A DNA stretch of 64,000 bases from Sphingobacteriales bacterium 44-61. Its GTDB lineage: Bacteria > Bacteroidota > Bacteroidia > Chitinophagales > Chitinophagaceae. This document shows, piece by piece, positions 26,106 to 34,094 of this stretch (the first letter of the stretch is position 1; every line of letters starts with the position of its first letter). The DNA is taken from NCBI GenBank assembly GCA_001898405.1, contig MKTW01000011.1, positions 440,801 to 504,800 of the forward strand, given 5' to 3'. The notes below the pieces were generated by a model. It was not told the DNA's origin, did no database searches, and worked only from the letters and a program-made list of their open reading frames with translations. A program made the translations under genes and the position numbers.

Positions 26106-26342
26106 ATGAAAGCGGCAAACAGGTCCATTTTCAGCTACCTACAGATATTCCTCCGGTTCAATACACATCTTTCCATATTTCTTGTTGTGTTGCCCATTTT
26201 ATGGCTTGTGCAATACATTGAACGGGATATCTGGGGACCTGAATGGCTAATTGTTATCTCCATTGTTTGGGGAAGTGTGCTGTTGATCCATTTTCTTGTT
26301 TCGTGGTGGAAACTGCGCATAAAAAGAAACCAGAACCGATAA
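26106..26342 (+). CDS. Small two-TM membrane protein (paralogue)
   Basis: A 78-residue protein with two transmembrane helices and the loop ERDIWGPEWLIVISIVW, comparable to the small protein at 25311-25538. The C-terminus is basic (KLRIKRNQNR), placing it in the cytosol. Function is unknown. It lies 33 bp after the flavodoxin gene and 12 bp before the CoA-transferase gene. Confidence 0.75.
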   Translation: MKAANRSIFSYLQIFLRFNTHLSIFLVVLPILWLVQYIERDIWGPEWLIVISIVWGSVLLIHFLVSWWKLRIKRNQNR

Positions 26343-26354
26343 ATTTTTATATCA

Positions 26355-27683
26355 ATGTATACATATCAGACCGCTGAAGATGCTGTGAAAGTGATAAAGT
26401 CAGGCGACCGTGTTTTCCTGCATGGAAGTGCTGCAACGCCAACTGTGCTGATCAAAGCCATGCAGGCCAGGTACAGGGAACTGAAAAATGTTGAACTGGT
26501 CAGTATTACCAACCTCGGCGATAATAATTTCAATGAACCGGTAGTCAGGGAAAGTTTCTTTTTCAACGCCCTGTTCGTGAGCGCCAATACACGGGCGGTA
26601 GCCAACAGTTCTTATGGCGATTATGTGCCTTTGTTTCTTAGCCAGATACCAGGGCTCTTCAGAAATAGGATTTTTCCTATTGATGTTGCACTTATACAGG
26701 TATCACCGCCGGATGCACATGGTTACTGTTCATTAGGCACTTCAGTTGATATTGCGCTGGCTGCAGTGGAAACTGCAGCTTTTGTGATCGCACAGGTAAA
26801 CAACCGTATGCCACGGACAGCGGGGGATGGTTTTGTGCATGTAAGCAAGATCAATACGCTGGTGAAATGCGATACAGAACTGCCTGAACTGGATTATTCT
26901 TCAGCAGCATCGGTTATCAGTGAAAAGATCGGTCAAAATGTGGCCAGTCTTGTTGAGGATGGCGCAACTCTGCAGTTGGGTATTGGGTCAATACCTGACC
27001 AGGTTTTGAAAAACCTTTATGGCCACAAGGATCTTGGACTTCATACGGAGATGATGAGCGATGGAGTGATCGATCTTATCGAAAAGAGTATTATCAACAA
27101 CAGGTTTAAAAAGAACAGTCCGGGACAGTCTGTTACCAGCTTCCTGACAGGTACACGCCGTTTGTATGACTTTGTGGATGATAACCCATCCATTAAAGTT
27201 ATGGACATCAGTTATGTGAACGATATCAGTGTGATCAGGCAGAATCCAAAAGTTACAGCGATCAACAGTGCTATAGAGGTGGACCTGACCGGCCAGGTAT
27301 GCGCTGACTCGATCGGTACTTATCAGTATTCCGGGATAGGCGGTCAGATGGATTTTATGCAGGGCGCTGCATTGTCCGAAAGAGGAAAACCGATCATTGC
27401 TTTGCCTTCCATTACATCAAAAGGGCTTTCAAGGATCGTCCCTTTTTTAAAGGAAGGGGCAGGTGTGGTTACTACACGTGGTCATATACACTGGGTGGTC
27501 ACCGAATACGGCATGGTGAACCTTTATGGAAAGAATCTCCGGCAACGTGCTATGGCATTGCAGAGTATTGCACATCCGCAACACCGCGAATATCTTGACC
27601 GGATGATCGCCAAACGGTTCCGTCATGAACAGCCCGGTGTTTATATTTCGAAGAGCGATACAGCAATCCAGCCGGTATATTAA
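26355..27683 (+). CDS. Acetyl-CoA hydrolase/transferase family protein
   Basis: A 442-residue CoA-transferase of the Cat1/4-hydroxybutyrate CoA-transferase type. The catalytic Glu308 is in NSAIEVDLTGQV, and the glycine-rich GIGSIPDQV and GIGGQMDF loops bind CoA. It would transfer CoA between acetyl-CoA and another acid, or make acetate while conserving the thioester. In an energy-limited cell this supports fermentation of acetyl-CoA. It is co-directional and tightly spaced with the flavodoxin genes. Confidence 0.9.
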   Translation: MYTYQTAEDAVKVIKSGDRVFLHGSAATPTVLIKAMQARYRELKNVELVSITNLGDNNFNEPVVRESFFFNALFVSANTRAVANSSYGDYVPLFLSQIPGLFRNRIFPIDVALIQVSPPDAHGYCSLGTSVDIALAAVETAAFVIAQVNNRMPRTAGDGFVHVSKINTLVKCDTELPELDYSSAASVISEKIGQNVASLVEDGATLQLGIGSIPDQVLKNLYGHKDLGLHTEMMSDGVIDLIEKSIINNRFKKNSPGQSVTSFLTGTRRLYDFVDDNPSIKVMDISYVNDISVIRQNPKVTAINSAIEVDLTGQVCADSIGTYQYSGIGGQMDFMQGAALSERGKPIIALPSITSKGLSRIVPFLKEGAGVVTTRGHIHWVVTEYGMVNLYGKNLRQRAMALQSIAHPQHREYLDRMIAKRFRHEQPGVYISKSDTAIQPVY

Positions 27684-27735
27684 AGTGGCCCGGATACAGG
27701 CCGGGTGAAAACTAAACGAACTAATAATTTTTCCG

Positions 27736-29385
27736 ATGGATGTTCCCTTTCGGTTCCCATATGCTGTCGATCCTGCTTATTCCAAAAAGGTCGCTTATTT
27801 CTGCATGGAGTTTGGCATACATCAGCCGTTGAAAACTTATGCAGGAGGTCTTGGGTATCTGGCGGGCTCACAAATGCGTGGTGCGTTTGCCTTAAAGCAG
27901 GCTGTGATCGGTATTGGAATACTTTGGAAGTTTGGTTATTATGACCAGGTCAGAAAACAGGATCAGACAATGGATGTCCTCTTCCAGGAAAAAGTGTACG
28001 GCTTCCTGGAGAAAACCGATATGCGTTTTACTATCCGGGTGTCGGGACATGAAGTATTTGTGACAGCGTACTATCTTCCGCCTGAAGTGTTTAACACGGC
28101 GCCTGTTTTTTTCCTGAGCACAGACATTCCTGAAAACGATTACCTGTCGAGGACGATCTGCCATAAATTATATGATTCAAATCCCGAGTCAAAAATAGCT
28201 GCAGCCATCCTGTTAGGGCAGGGTGGTGCCCGGCTGCTGGAAACACTTAATTGGCAGCCTGACGTGTATCATTTGAATGAATCGCATGGGATGCCACTTG
28301 CCTTTTATTTATATAGTAAGTATGGAAGCCTGGAAGAGGTGAAACGAAGGTTGGTTTTTACTAATCATACCTGCGAAGCCGGCGGCAATGAAAAGAATTC
28401 CGTATCGCTGTTGGCTAAGATGGGATTTTTCGGATCAATTGATCCGGCTGAAGTTAAACGGCTCATACAAACAGATAACGAAATGCTGGATAATACATCC
28501 GCAGCATTGCAGATGGCGGGTATCGCCAATGGAGTTTCCAGGATACATGCAACAGTGTTACAGCATTGGTGGAATACTGTTCCGGGAGCCTGCAAGATCA
28601 TATCCATCACTAATGCGCAGGATTTTGCATACTGGCATGATGAACAGATGTACGGAGCTGTTGCCAATAATGATCAGGCTGCATTCATGTACAGAAAAAA
28701 GGAGGCAAAGAAACTTTTATTTGAAGAAGTGGCAGATCAAACCGGAGAAATGTATGATCCGGATGTCTGTACTATCGTATTTGCCAAACGTTTTGCCAAC
28801 TATAAAAGAGCGGAATTGCTATTGTCCAATATGGACCGGTTTAAGCATATCGTCAGCAATAGTATACGACCCGTACAACTTATCTGGTCAGGAAAGCCTT
28901 ACCCAATGGATTTCCCGGCGATCGCATTATTTAACAGGATCGTCAATATCTGCAAAACATTTACGAATTGCTCTGTGCTGGTTGGTTATGAAATGAAACA
29001 GTCCAGGTTGCTGAAGGGCGGAGCTGATATCTGGCTCAATGTTCCCAGGATGGGCCATGAAGCGTCTGGGACCAGTGGAATGTCTGCAGCTATGAACGGA
29101 GCTCTGAACGTATCTATGCCCGATGGATGGTTCCCTGAATTTGCAAGGGATAAGATCAACAGCTTTGTTATTCCGCCGGCGGATCCAATGCTGCAGGACC
29201 ATGAGCAGGATGAACGGGATGCCAATACCTTGTATGACCTGCTGGAAAAGGAAGTCATACCGTTGTATTATGATGCACCGGATAAATGGATAGCCATGAC
29301 AGAGCAGGGGATGAAGGATGTCAGCCCTGCTTTTGACAGTAAAAGAATGATGAAAGAATATTACGAACTCTTATATCATCATTAA
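27736..29385 (+). CDS. glgP: Alpha-glucan phosphorylase family protein, PLP lysine replaced
   Basis: A 549-residue GT35-type protein of the short bacterial class. Family signatures are YFCMEFGIHQPLKTYAGGLG, HLNESHG, FAKRFANYKR and GHEASGTSGM. In phosphorylases the last motif continues with the lysine that binds pyridoxal phosphate (GNMK or SGMK); here it reads SGMSAAMNG, so Ser450 replaces Lys. Either catalysis differs from PLP-dependent phosphorolysis or this is a divergent glucan-binding/transfer enzyme. A glycogen-mobilising role fits the energy theme of the island. It is the last gene of the plus-strand operon, 52 bp after the CoA-transferase gene, and is convergent with ppsA. Confidence 0.8.
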   Translation: MDVPFRFPYAVDPAYSKKVAYFCMEFGIHQPLKTYAGGLGYLAGSQMRGAFALKQAVIGIGILWKFGYYDQVRKQDQTMDVLFQEKVYGFLEKTDMRFTIRVSGHEVFVTAYYLPPEVFNTAPVFFLSTDIPENDYLSRTICHKLYDSNPESKIAAAILLGQGGARLLETLNWQPDVYHLNESHGMPLAFYLYSKYGSLEEVKRRLVFTNHTCEAGGNEKNSVSLLAKMGFFGSIDPAEVKRLIQTDNEMLDNTSAALQMAGIANGVSRIHATVLQHWWNTVPGACKIISITNAQDFAYWHDEQMYGAVANNDQAAFMYRKKEAKKLLFEEVADQTGEMYDPDVCTIVFAKRFANYKRAELLLSNMDRFKHIVSNSIRPVQLIWSGKPYPMDFPAIALFNRIVNICKTFTNCSVLVGYEMKQSRLLKGGADIWLNVPRMGHEASGTSGMSAAMNGALNVSMPDGWFPEFARDKINSFVIPPADPMLQDHEQDERDANTLYDLLEKEVIPLYYDAPDKWIAMTEQGMKDVSPAFDSKRMMKEYYELLYHH

Positions 29386-29411
29386 TATGTTCTGATAGGC
29401 GCAATAACCGG

Positions 29412-31811
29412 TCAGGATTTTACGACCAACTGATTTTCTGCTGTCTTTATATTTTCGATCCCCTTTAAAAGTGCATCAGGATTGAAAGAGATACTTGAAA
29501 TCCCTTCTTCTACGAGAAACTGTGCAAAAGCAGGCATATCGCTGGGTGCCTGTCCGCATAACCCGATCTTAATTCCTGCATGTTTTGCTTTCTGTATCAC
29601 ACTGGCGATCATCTGTTTTACAGCAGGGTCCTGCTCATTGAAAATATGATTGATGATCGCTGAATCCCTGTCCACTCCCAGTACAAGTTGTGTAAGATCA
29701 TTGGAGCCTATGGAAAATCCATCAAACATAGTGGCAAATTCTTCTGCCAGTAATACATTGGACGGTATTTCCACCATCATATAGATCTCGAGGGTATTGT
29801 CAACATTCCTGTTCAATCCATACACACGCATGGTAGAGATCACTTGTTTTGCCTCGTCAAGCGTACGGCAGAATGGGATCATTACTTTTACGTTCGTCAA
29901 ACCCATTTCTTCACGCACCCGCTTGATGGCTGCACATTCCAGCTCAAATCCTTCCCGGTAATATTCGCTGTAATAACGGGATGCTCCTCTGAAGCCAAGC
30001 ATTGGGTTTTCTTCTTTGAGTTCAAATGCTGCGCCACCGGTTAGGTTTGCATATTCATTCGTTTTGAAATCACTTGTCCGGACGATCACATCTTTAGGAT
30101 AAAAAGCTGCGGCAATTGTTGCAATGCCCTGCGAAAGCTTGTCAACGAAATATTCTTTTTTATCGCTGTAGCCAGTTGTCAGTTTGGCCAGCTTTTTCCG
30201 GACCTCTTCATCCTGCAACTGATCATAGCGGACCAATGCCATGGGGTGGACCCGGATCGCATGCGTGATGATGAATTCCATACGCATCAGGCCAATCCCG
30301 TCATTGGGATAAAAGGAGAGTTTGAATGCCTGGTCCGGATCGCCAAGGATCATCATAGCTTCTGTAGCTGCCGGCCTGGTGATGCCTGCCAGATCAATAT
30401 CATTGGTGGAGTAGGAGAGAGCCCCTTCATATACATGGCCTGTTTTTCCTTCACTGCAGCATACAGTGATAATATCACCATCCTTTATTAAAGAGGTTGC
30501 ATTACTGCACCCGACCAATGCCGGCACACCCAATTCACGGGCAACTATAGAAGCATGGCTGGTTCTCCCGCCTTTATCAGTAATAATCGCTGCCGTTCTT
30601 TTCAGTACCGGGTCCCAGTCAGGACTGGTAATGCTGGTTACAAGTATTTCGCCCGCATTTATTTTATCAGCATCGGCCGGCGACAGGATCACCCGTGCAA
30701 TACCTGTCGCGATCTTTTCTCCAACAGCATTGCCTTCCACGATCGCCCGGCCTTTTTGAAGAAGTTTATATTCAGTAATATGGTGAGGGTCCTGGTTGGA
30801 ATGTACGGTTTCCGGCCTTGCCTGAACAATGAACAGGGCGCCTGAAATGCCATCTTTTGCCCATTCAATATCCATGGGTTTTCCATAGTGATCTTCAATT
30901 ATCAGGCACCAGTTGGCCAGCAGGTAAATCTCTTCTTCGCTAAGGGTAAAGGCAGCCCTCTTCTCTTCCGGTGTTTCAATATTGACAGTGGATATTGGAT
31001 CATCAGGACCGGCAGCCTGTTTATAGATCATCGTCAATGCTTTTTCGCCAAGCTTTTTCTGGATGAGTGCTTTCTGTTTATTTCGCAGGGTTGGTTTGAA
31101 TACAAGATACTCGTCTGGATTGACAACCCCCTGCACAATGTTTTCACCAAGGCCCCATACTCCGCTGATTGAGATCACATCGGGAAATCCTGATTCGGGT
31201 TCAAGCGTGAAGGCGACACCTGAACAGGCAAGATCACTTCTTACCATTTTTTGAATACCGACAGAAAGTGCAACTTTTTCATGGGCAAAGCCATTGTCTT
31301 CCCTGTATTTAATGGCCCTGTCTGTATAAAGGGAAGCAAAGCATTGCTGCACTGCCTTCAGCACATTCTGCTCACCCGTAATGTTGAGATAGGATTCATG
31401 TTGCCCTGCAAAGCTTGCCTGCGGCAGGTCTTCCGCTGTGGCGCTGCTGCGCACGGCCACCGTGCTGAGGTTGTTCTTGTCAAGATGATGATATGCATTG
31501 AGTACCGATTGGATAAGGTCATCCGGGAGTTTAGCTTCCAGTATCAGTTTTCTTGCTGCTGCACCGATCGATGTAAGGTTTTGAAACGAAGGACGTTCCA
31601 GTTTTTGCATAAGCTGATGTAACGGCTGCTGCAGCGAATTAGCTGCAAGGAACCGGTTAAATGCCTGTGCTGTTACAGCAAACCCTTCAGGAACGGTAAC
31701 ACCTTTGCCGGAAAGATGGGCATACATTTCTCCGAGGGAAGCATTCTTGCCGCCAACAATGGCTACATCGTTGATTGAAATTTCAGCAAATGACAGAATG
31801 TTATTATTCAT
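29412..31811 (-). CDS. ppsA: Phosphoenolpyruvate synthase
   Basis: A 799-residue enzyme making PEP from pyruvate and ATP. Three domains are in order: the N-terminal ATP-grasp part (AVRSSATAEDLPQASFAGQHES near 119-140), the swivelling domain with the phosphorylated His419 in GGRTSHASIVARELG, and the C-terminal PEP-binding domain (GSNDLTQLVLGVDRD, then GLCGQAPSD). Its promoter has two full operators, shared in the intergenic region with the divergent flavin-binding protein gene. PEP synthase in a Usp/PfkB island suggests a switch in glycolytic direction during energy stress. Confidence 0.95.
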   Translation of the reverse strand: MNNNILSFAEISINDVAIVGGKNASLGEMYAHLSGKGVTVPEGFAVTAQAFNRFLAANSLQQPLHQLMQKLERPSFQNLTSIGAAARKLILEAKLPDDLIQSVLNAYHHLDKNNLSTVAVRSSATAEDLPQASFAGQHESYLNITGEQNVLKAVQQCFASLYTDRAIKYREDNGFAHEKVALSVGIQKMVRSDLACSGVAFTLEPESGFPDVISISGVWGLGENIVQGVVNPDEYLVFKPTLRNKQKALIQKKLGEKALTMIYKQAAGPDDPISTVNIETPEEKRAAFTLSEEEIYLLANWCLIIEDHYGKPMDIEWAKDGISGALFIVQARPETVHSNQDPHHITEYKLLQKGRAIVEGNAVGEKIATGIARVILSPADADKINAGEILVTSITSPDWDPVLKRTAAIITDKGGRTSHASIVARELGVPALVGCSNATSLIKDGDIITVCCSEGKTGHVYEGALSYSTNDIDLAGITRPAATEAMMILGDPDQAFKLSFYPNDGIGLMRMEFIITHAIRVHPMALVRYDQLQDEEVRKKLAKLTTGYSDKKEYFVDKLSQGIATIAAAFYPKDVIVRTSDFKTNEYANLTGGAAFELKEENPMLGFRGASRYYSEYYREGFELECAAIKRVREEMGLTNVKVMIPFCRTLDEAKQVISTMRVYGLNRNVDNTLEIYMMVEIPSNVLLAEEFATMFDGFSIGSNDLTQLVLGVDRDSAIINHIFNEQDPAVKQMIASVIQKAKHAGIKIGLCGQAPSDMPAFAQFLVEEGISSISFNPDALLKGIENIKTAENQLVVKS

Positions 31812-31867
31812 ATAGTATCAGTTATAAATGGATCAATAAATAGAGATCTGATGTTGTAAAATGAGTA

Positions 31868-31933
31868 TCAAGTTAATTGTTGTGCAATTGTAGTTTATTG
31901 ATGGGTATCAGATCTGTCCGTGATATTCGTCAC
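31868..31933 (-). promoter_or_regulatory. Promoter with two TGAY-N4-RTCA operators (ppsA)
   Basis: Full dyads TTGATgggtATCAG (31898-31911) and GTGATattcGTCAC (31920-31933), read on plus, are 22 bp apart. They are centred 33 and 55 bp upstream of a weak -7-like TAACTTGA (complement of 31868-31875, two mismatches to TAnnTTTG). The operators are better than the -7 box, consistent with activator dependence. The leader is about 53 bases. Confidence 0.65.
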
Positions 31934-31953
31934 TGCCTGGCAACACACTCCTT

Positions 31954-32019
31954 CGGGTACAGATCAGACAGCGGAATGACTGTAGTCATCTATTATTGTA
32001 GCTAAAATCCATTTCTTTG
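31954..32019 (+). promoter_or_regulatory. Promoter with TGAY-N4-RTCA operator (flavin-binding protein gene)
   Basis: The perfect palindrome ATGACtgtaGTCAT (31976-31989) is centred 33 bp upstream of a -7-like TTTCTTTG (32012-32019). A half-site ending ATCAG (31954-31967) lies 22 bp further up. The predicted transcript starts about 11 bases before the ATG at 32034. Confidence 0.58.
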
Positions 32020-32033
32020 AACAAAACATCGTT

Positions 32034-32507
32034 ATGTTCGGAAAACTTGATTCACGGCAAATGGAGGAATTACTTGGCAGACAGCTAGTAGGCAGGCTGG
32101 GCTGTCATGCGAATGGAACAACTTATGTTGTTCCTATCAGCTATGCTTATAAAGACGGTTATATCTATTGTCATACAGCGGAAGGGTTAAAGATTTCCAT
32201 ACTCCGCCAGGAGCCCCGGGTATGTTTTCAGGTAGACAATACTAAAGATTTTTCCAACTGGCAAAGCGTGATATGCTGGGGAGAGTTTGAAGAATTAAAA
32301 GACCATGCAGAAAAATGGAATGCTTTGTCCATTTTGAATGCGCGTCAATTTCCCATGGTCCCGACAGAAAAAATGCAGATCAATACGGAGTGGCCTTTTG
32401 TTGATCCTGACACCGAAGATATTCAAGGCATTTTTTTCCGGATCAGGGTCGATGATATGACCGGCCGTTATGAAGACTCCGGCAGCAGCGGATCTCTTAC
32501 AAATTAG
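32034..32507 (+). CDS. Flavin/pyridoxamine 5'-phosphate oxidase-like protein
   Basis: A 157-residue split-barrel protein of the PNPOx-like, flavin-nucleotide-binding group. The N-terminal pattern LLGRQLVGRLGCHANGTTYVVPISYAYKDG and ISILRQEPRVCFQVDN are typical of proteins binding FMN or F420-like cofactors. There is no pyridoxamine oxidase C-terminal region, so the enzymatic role is open. It is divergent from ppsA, and its last 11 bases overlap the end of the convergent pfkB gene. Similar small flavin proteins occur in dormancy regulons of other bacteria. Confidence 0.85.
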   Translation: MFGKLDSRQMEELLGRQLVGRLGCHANGTTYVVPISYAYKDGYIYCHTAEGLKISILRQEPRVCFQVDNTKDFSNWQSVICWGEFEELKDHAEKWNALSILNARQFPMVPTEKMQINTEWPFVDPDTEDIQGIFFRIRVDDMTGRYEDSGSSGSLTN

Positions 32508-33435
32508 ATCGTTGCGGGATTTGTTTCAGGAGCTCCTGTACATCCTGTGGTTCGCAAAGCCTGCTTCCTTCATTCAGTGTCGCGGCTGTTCCGCAGGCTA
32601 CGCCCAGTCGTAATGCTTCAGTAAGAGTATAATTTCTTGTAAGCCCCAATAGGATGCCTGCTACCATGCTGTCTCCTGCACCAACTGTGCTTTTACGTTT
32701 TACCGGAGGAGCGATGACCATCTCTGAGTGACCGGCTGTTACTAACATGGCCCCCCGCTCACCCATTGATATGATCATGGCTTCACATTTGCCCGAAGCC
32801 ATGATCTGCCGGGCAGTTGCTTCAATTTCATTGTCCTGGATAAAAGATGTGCCGGCCAGAGCTGCCAGTTCACCCAGATTGGGTTTGACCAGGAACACGC
32901 CAGACCGGATGGCCTGCTGCAATGGCTTTCCTTTTGTATCAACGATAAACTTCGCTTTCTTTTTTTCCGCAATGATGGATAAGCGGGACATCATATTTAC
33001 ATCGATATTATCGGGCAAACTCCCGCTTACAACCAGGAATTCCAGTGATGGGATGTCTTCAATCAGTTTTATCAGTTTTTCAGATTGTGATGAGGTGACA
33101 GGAACCGCGGTCATACCAAGTCTGTACTGTTTGCCGGATGATGTTTCAGCAATCACAATGTTCTCCCGCGTTTGGATCTGTGTGGCTACAGTAAGGAAAG
33201 GGACTTTTTCGGTAAGCAGCATCTCTTCCAGAAATTTTCCCGTATAGCTGCCAGAAGGGAATATTGCTGTTGCATCAATATTGAAACGACGAAGTACCCG
33301 TGCAATATTAACACCACCTCCTCCGGGATCGAGTTGTACATGACCACACTTCAGTTTCCGGTCGGGGATTAGTTGCTCAATAAAAATTGTTTTGTCGACG
33401 CAGGGACTGAAAGTGACGGTGACAACAGTGGACAT
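32497..33435 (-). CDS. pfkB: 6-phosphofructokinase II (PfkB family)
   Basis: A 312-residue ribokinase-fold sugar-phosphate kinase. From memory it follows the E. coli PfkB layout: VTVTFSPCVDKT at the start, DPGGGGVNIARVL, VVSGSLPDN, KPNLGELAAL and the catalytic/anion-hole motif STVGAGDSMVAG with the base Asp in GAGD. It would phosphorylate fructose 6-phosphate (1-phosphofructokinase or tagatose-6-phosphate kinase activity cannot be excluded). The start at 33435 places the first strand at the N-terminus. The operator at 33502-33515 is 73 bases upstream. PfkB is also a marker gene of the DosR regulon. Confidence 0.9.
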   Translation of the reverse strand: MSTVVTVTFSPCVDKTIFIEQLIPDRKLKCGHVQLDPGGGGVNIARVLRRFNIDATAIFPSGSYTGKFLEEMLLTEKVPFLTVATQIQTRENIVIAETSSGKQYRLGMTAVPVTSSQSEKLIKLIEDIPSLEFLVVSGSLPDNIDVNMMSRLSIIAEKKKAKFIVDTKGKPLQQAIRSGVFLVKPNLGELAALAGTSFIQDNEIEATARQIMASGKCEAMIISMGERGAMLVTAGHSEMVIAPPVKRKSTVGAGDSMVAGILLGLTRNYTLTEALRLGVACGTAATLNEGSRLCEPQDVQELLKQIPQRSNL

Positions 33436-33449
33436 AACGATATTTTGTG

Positions 33450-33515
33450 AAAAGCTAACAATTGTCCGTTTCTGCACAGCTGATGAAAATAGATATACAA
33501 TATGATCATTGTCAT
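33450..33515 (-). promoter_or_regulatory. Promoter with TGAY-N4-RTCA operator (pfkB)
   Basis: The full dyad ATGATcattGTCAT (33502-33515, plus strand) is centred 55 bp upstream of a -7 box TAGCTTTT (complement of 33450-33457, one mismatch to TAnnTTTG). A degraded copy CTGATgaaaATAGA (33480-33493) lies 22 bp closer to the gene. The predicted transcript starts about 11 bases before the ATG. Confidence 0.68.
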
Positions 33516-33612
33516 CTTTTCAACAGTTGAAAGTGTGCCGGTATATGTTGAGATACGTTAATGTATCGTAAATTTCAAAATCCGAATCCGATTTTTTAAT
33601 ACTTTTATCGCT

Positions 33613-33999
33613 ATGCGAAGGGTCGTTCCGGGAAAATCATTTCTTCATCAGCTATTGCTCTGGTGCCTGTATGCCGCTTTTTTTGCTGTACAGCTCCATT
33701 TCAGGTATGCTGTTGTTCCTTCAGACCCTATGGCTATTCAACCGGAACTTACCAGTACCGGCGAAACAAAGGCCCAATCAGCATCCATCCTTAATGAAAG
33801 AGATGGGGCCGTAAAGTTTCAGGGACATCTGAACAAACGGTATTTTCCTACCAACTGCCCTTTACTGGCTCCTTCTGTTATCCTTTCCGAAAGAGAGGGA
33901 TTTGTTATTGCTACCAATTATAGAAGAGATATTGCCTCGCCTATTATAAAACGGCATTATCATATCCAGGATCAGCGCGGTCCTCCTTTTGCTGCTTAA
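33613..33999 (+). CDS. Small secreted or membrane-anchored protein of unknown function
   Basis: A 128-residue protein with one hydrophobic N-terminal segment (FLHQLLLWCLYAAFFAVQL) that could be a signal peptide or anchor. The rest is rich in basic and polar residues and ends in RGPPFAA. I do not recognise a family. It lies 95 bp upstream of the TolC-type gene on the same strand and may be the leading gene of the efflux operon. Confidence 0.55.
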   Translation: MRRVVPGKSFLHQLLLWCLYAAFFAVQLHFRYAVVPSDPMAIQPELTSTGETKAQSASILNERDGAVKFQGHLNKRYFPTNCPLLAPSVILSEREGFVIATNYRRDIASPIIKRHYHIQDQRGPPFAA

Positions 34000-34094
34000 A
34001 CCTCTCCATCACTGCTTTTAACCCTGATCACCGGCATTCTGCGGAATGCTGTAAACCGCCTGCTTCCGGCAAGGCGTAAATCTAATTTATTGAT

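Noticed and set aside
27684-27735. Short GC hairpin before the glucan phosphorylase-like gene
   Set aside because: The stem is only five base pairs with no T tract, so it is too weak to call a terminator; I treat the gene as part of the upstream operon.
31844-31915. Inverted repeat AGATCTGAT ... ATCAGATCT and three GTATCA repeats near ppsA
   Set aside because: The right-hand copy overlaps a full operator, the arms are 54 bases apart, and no such arrangement recurs at other island promoters, so it may be chance.
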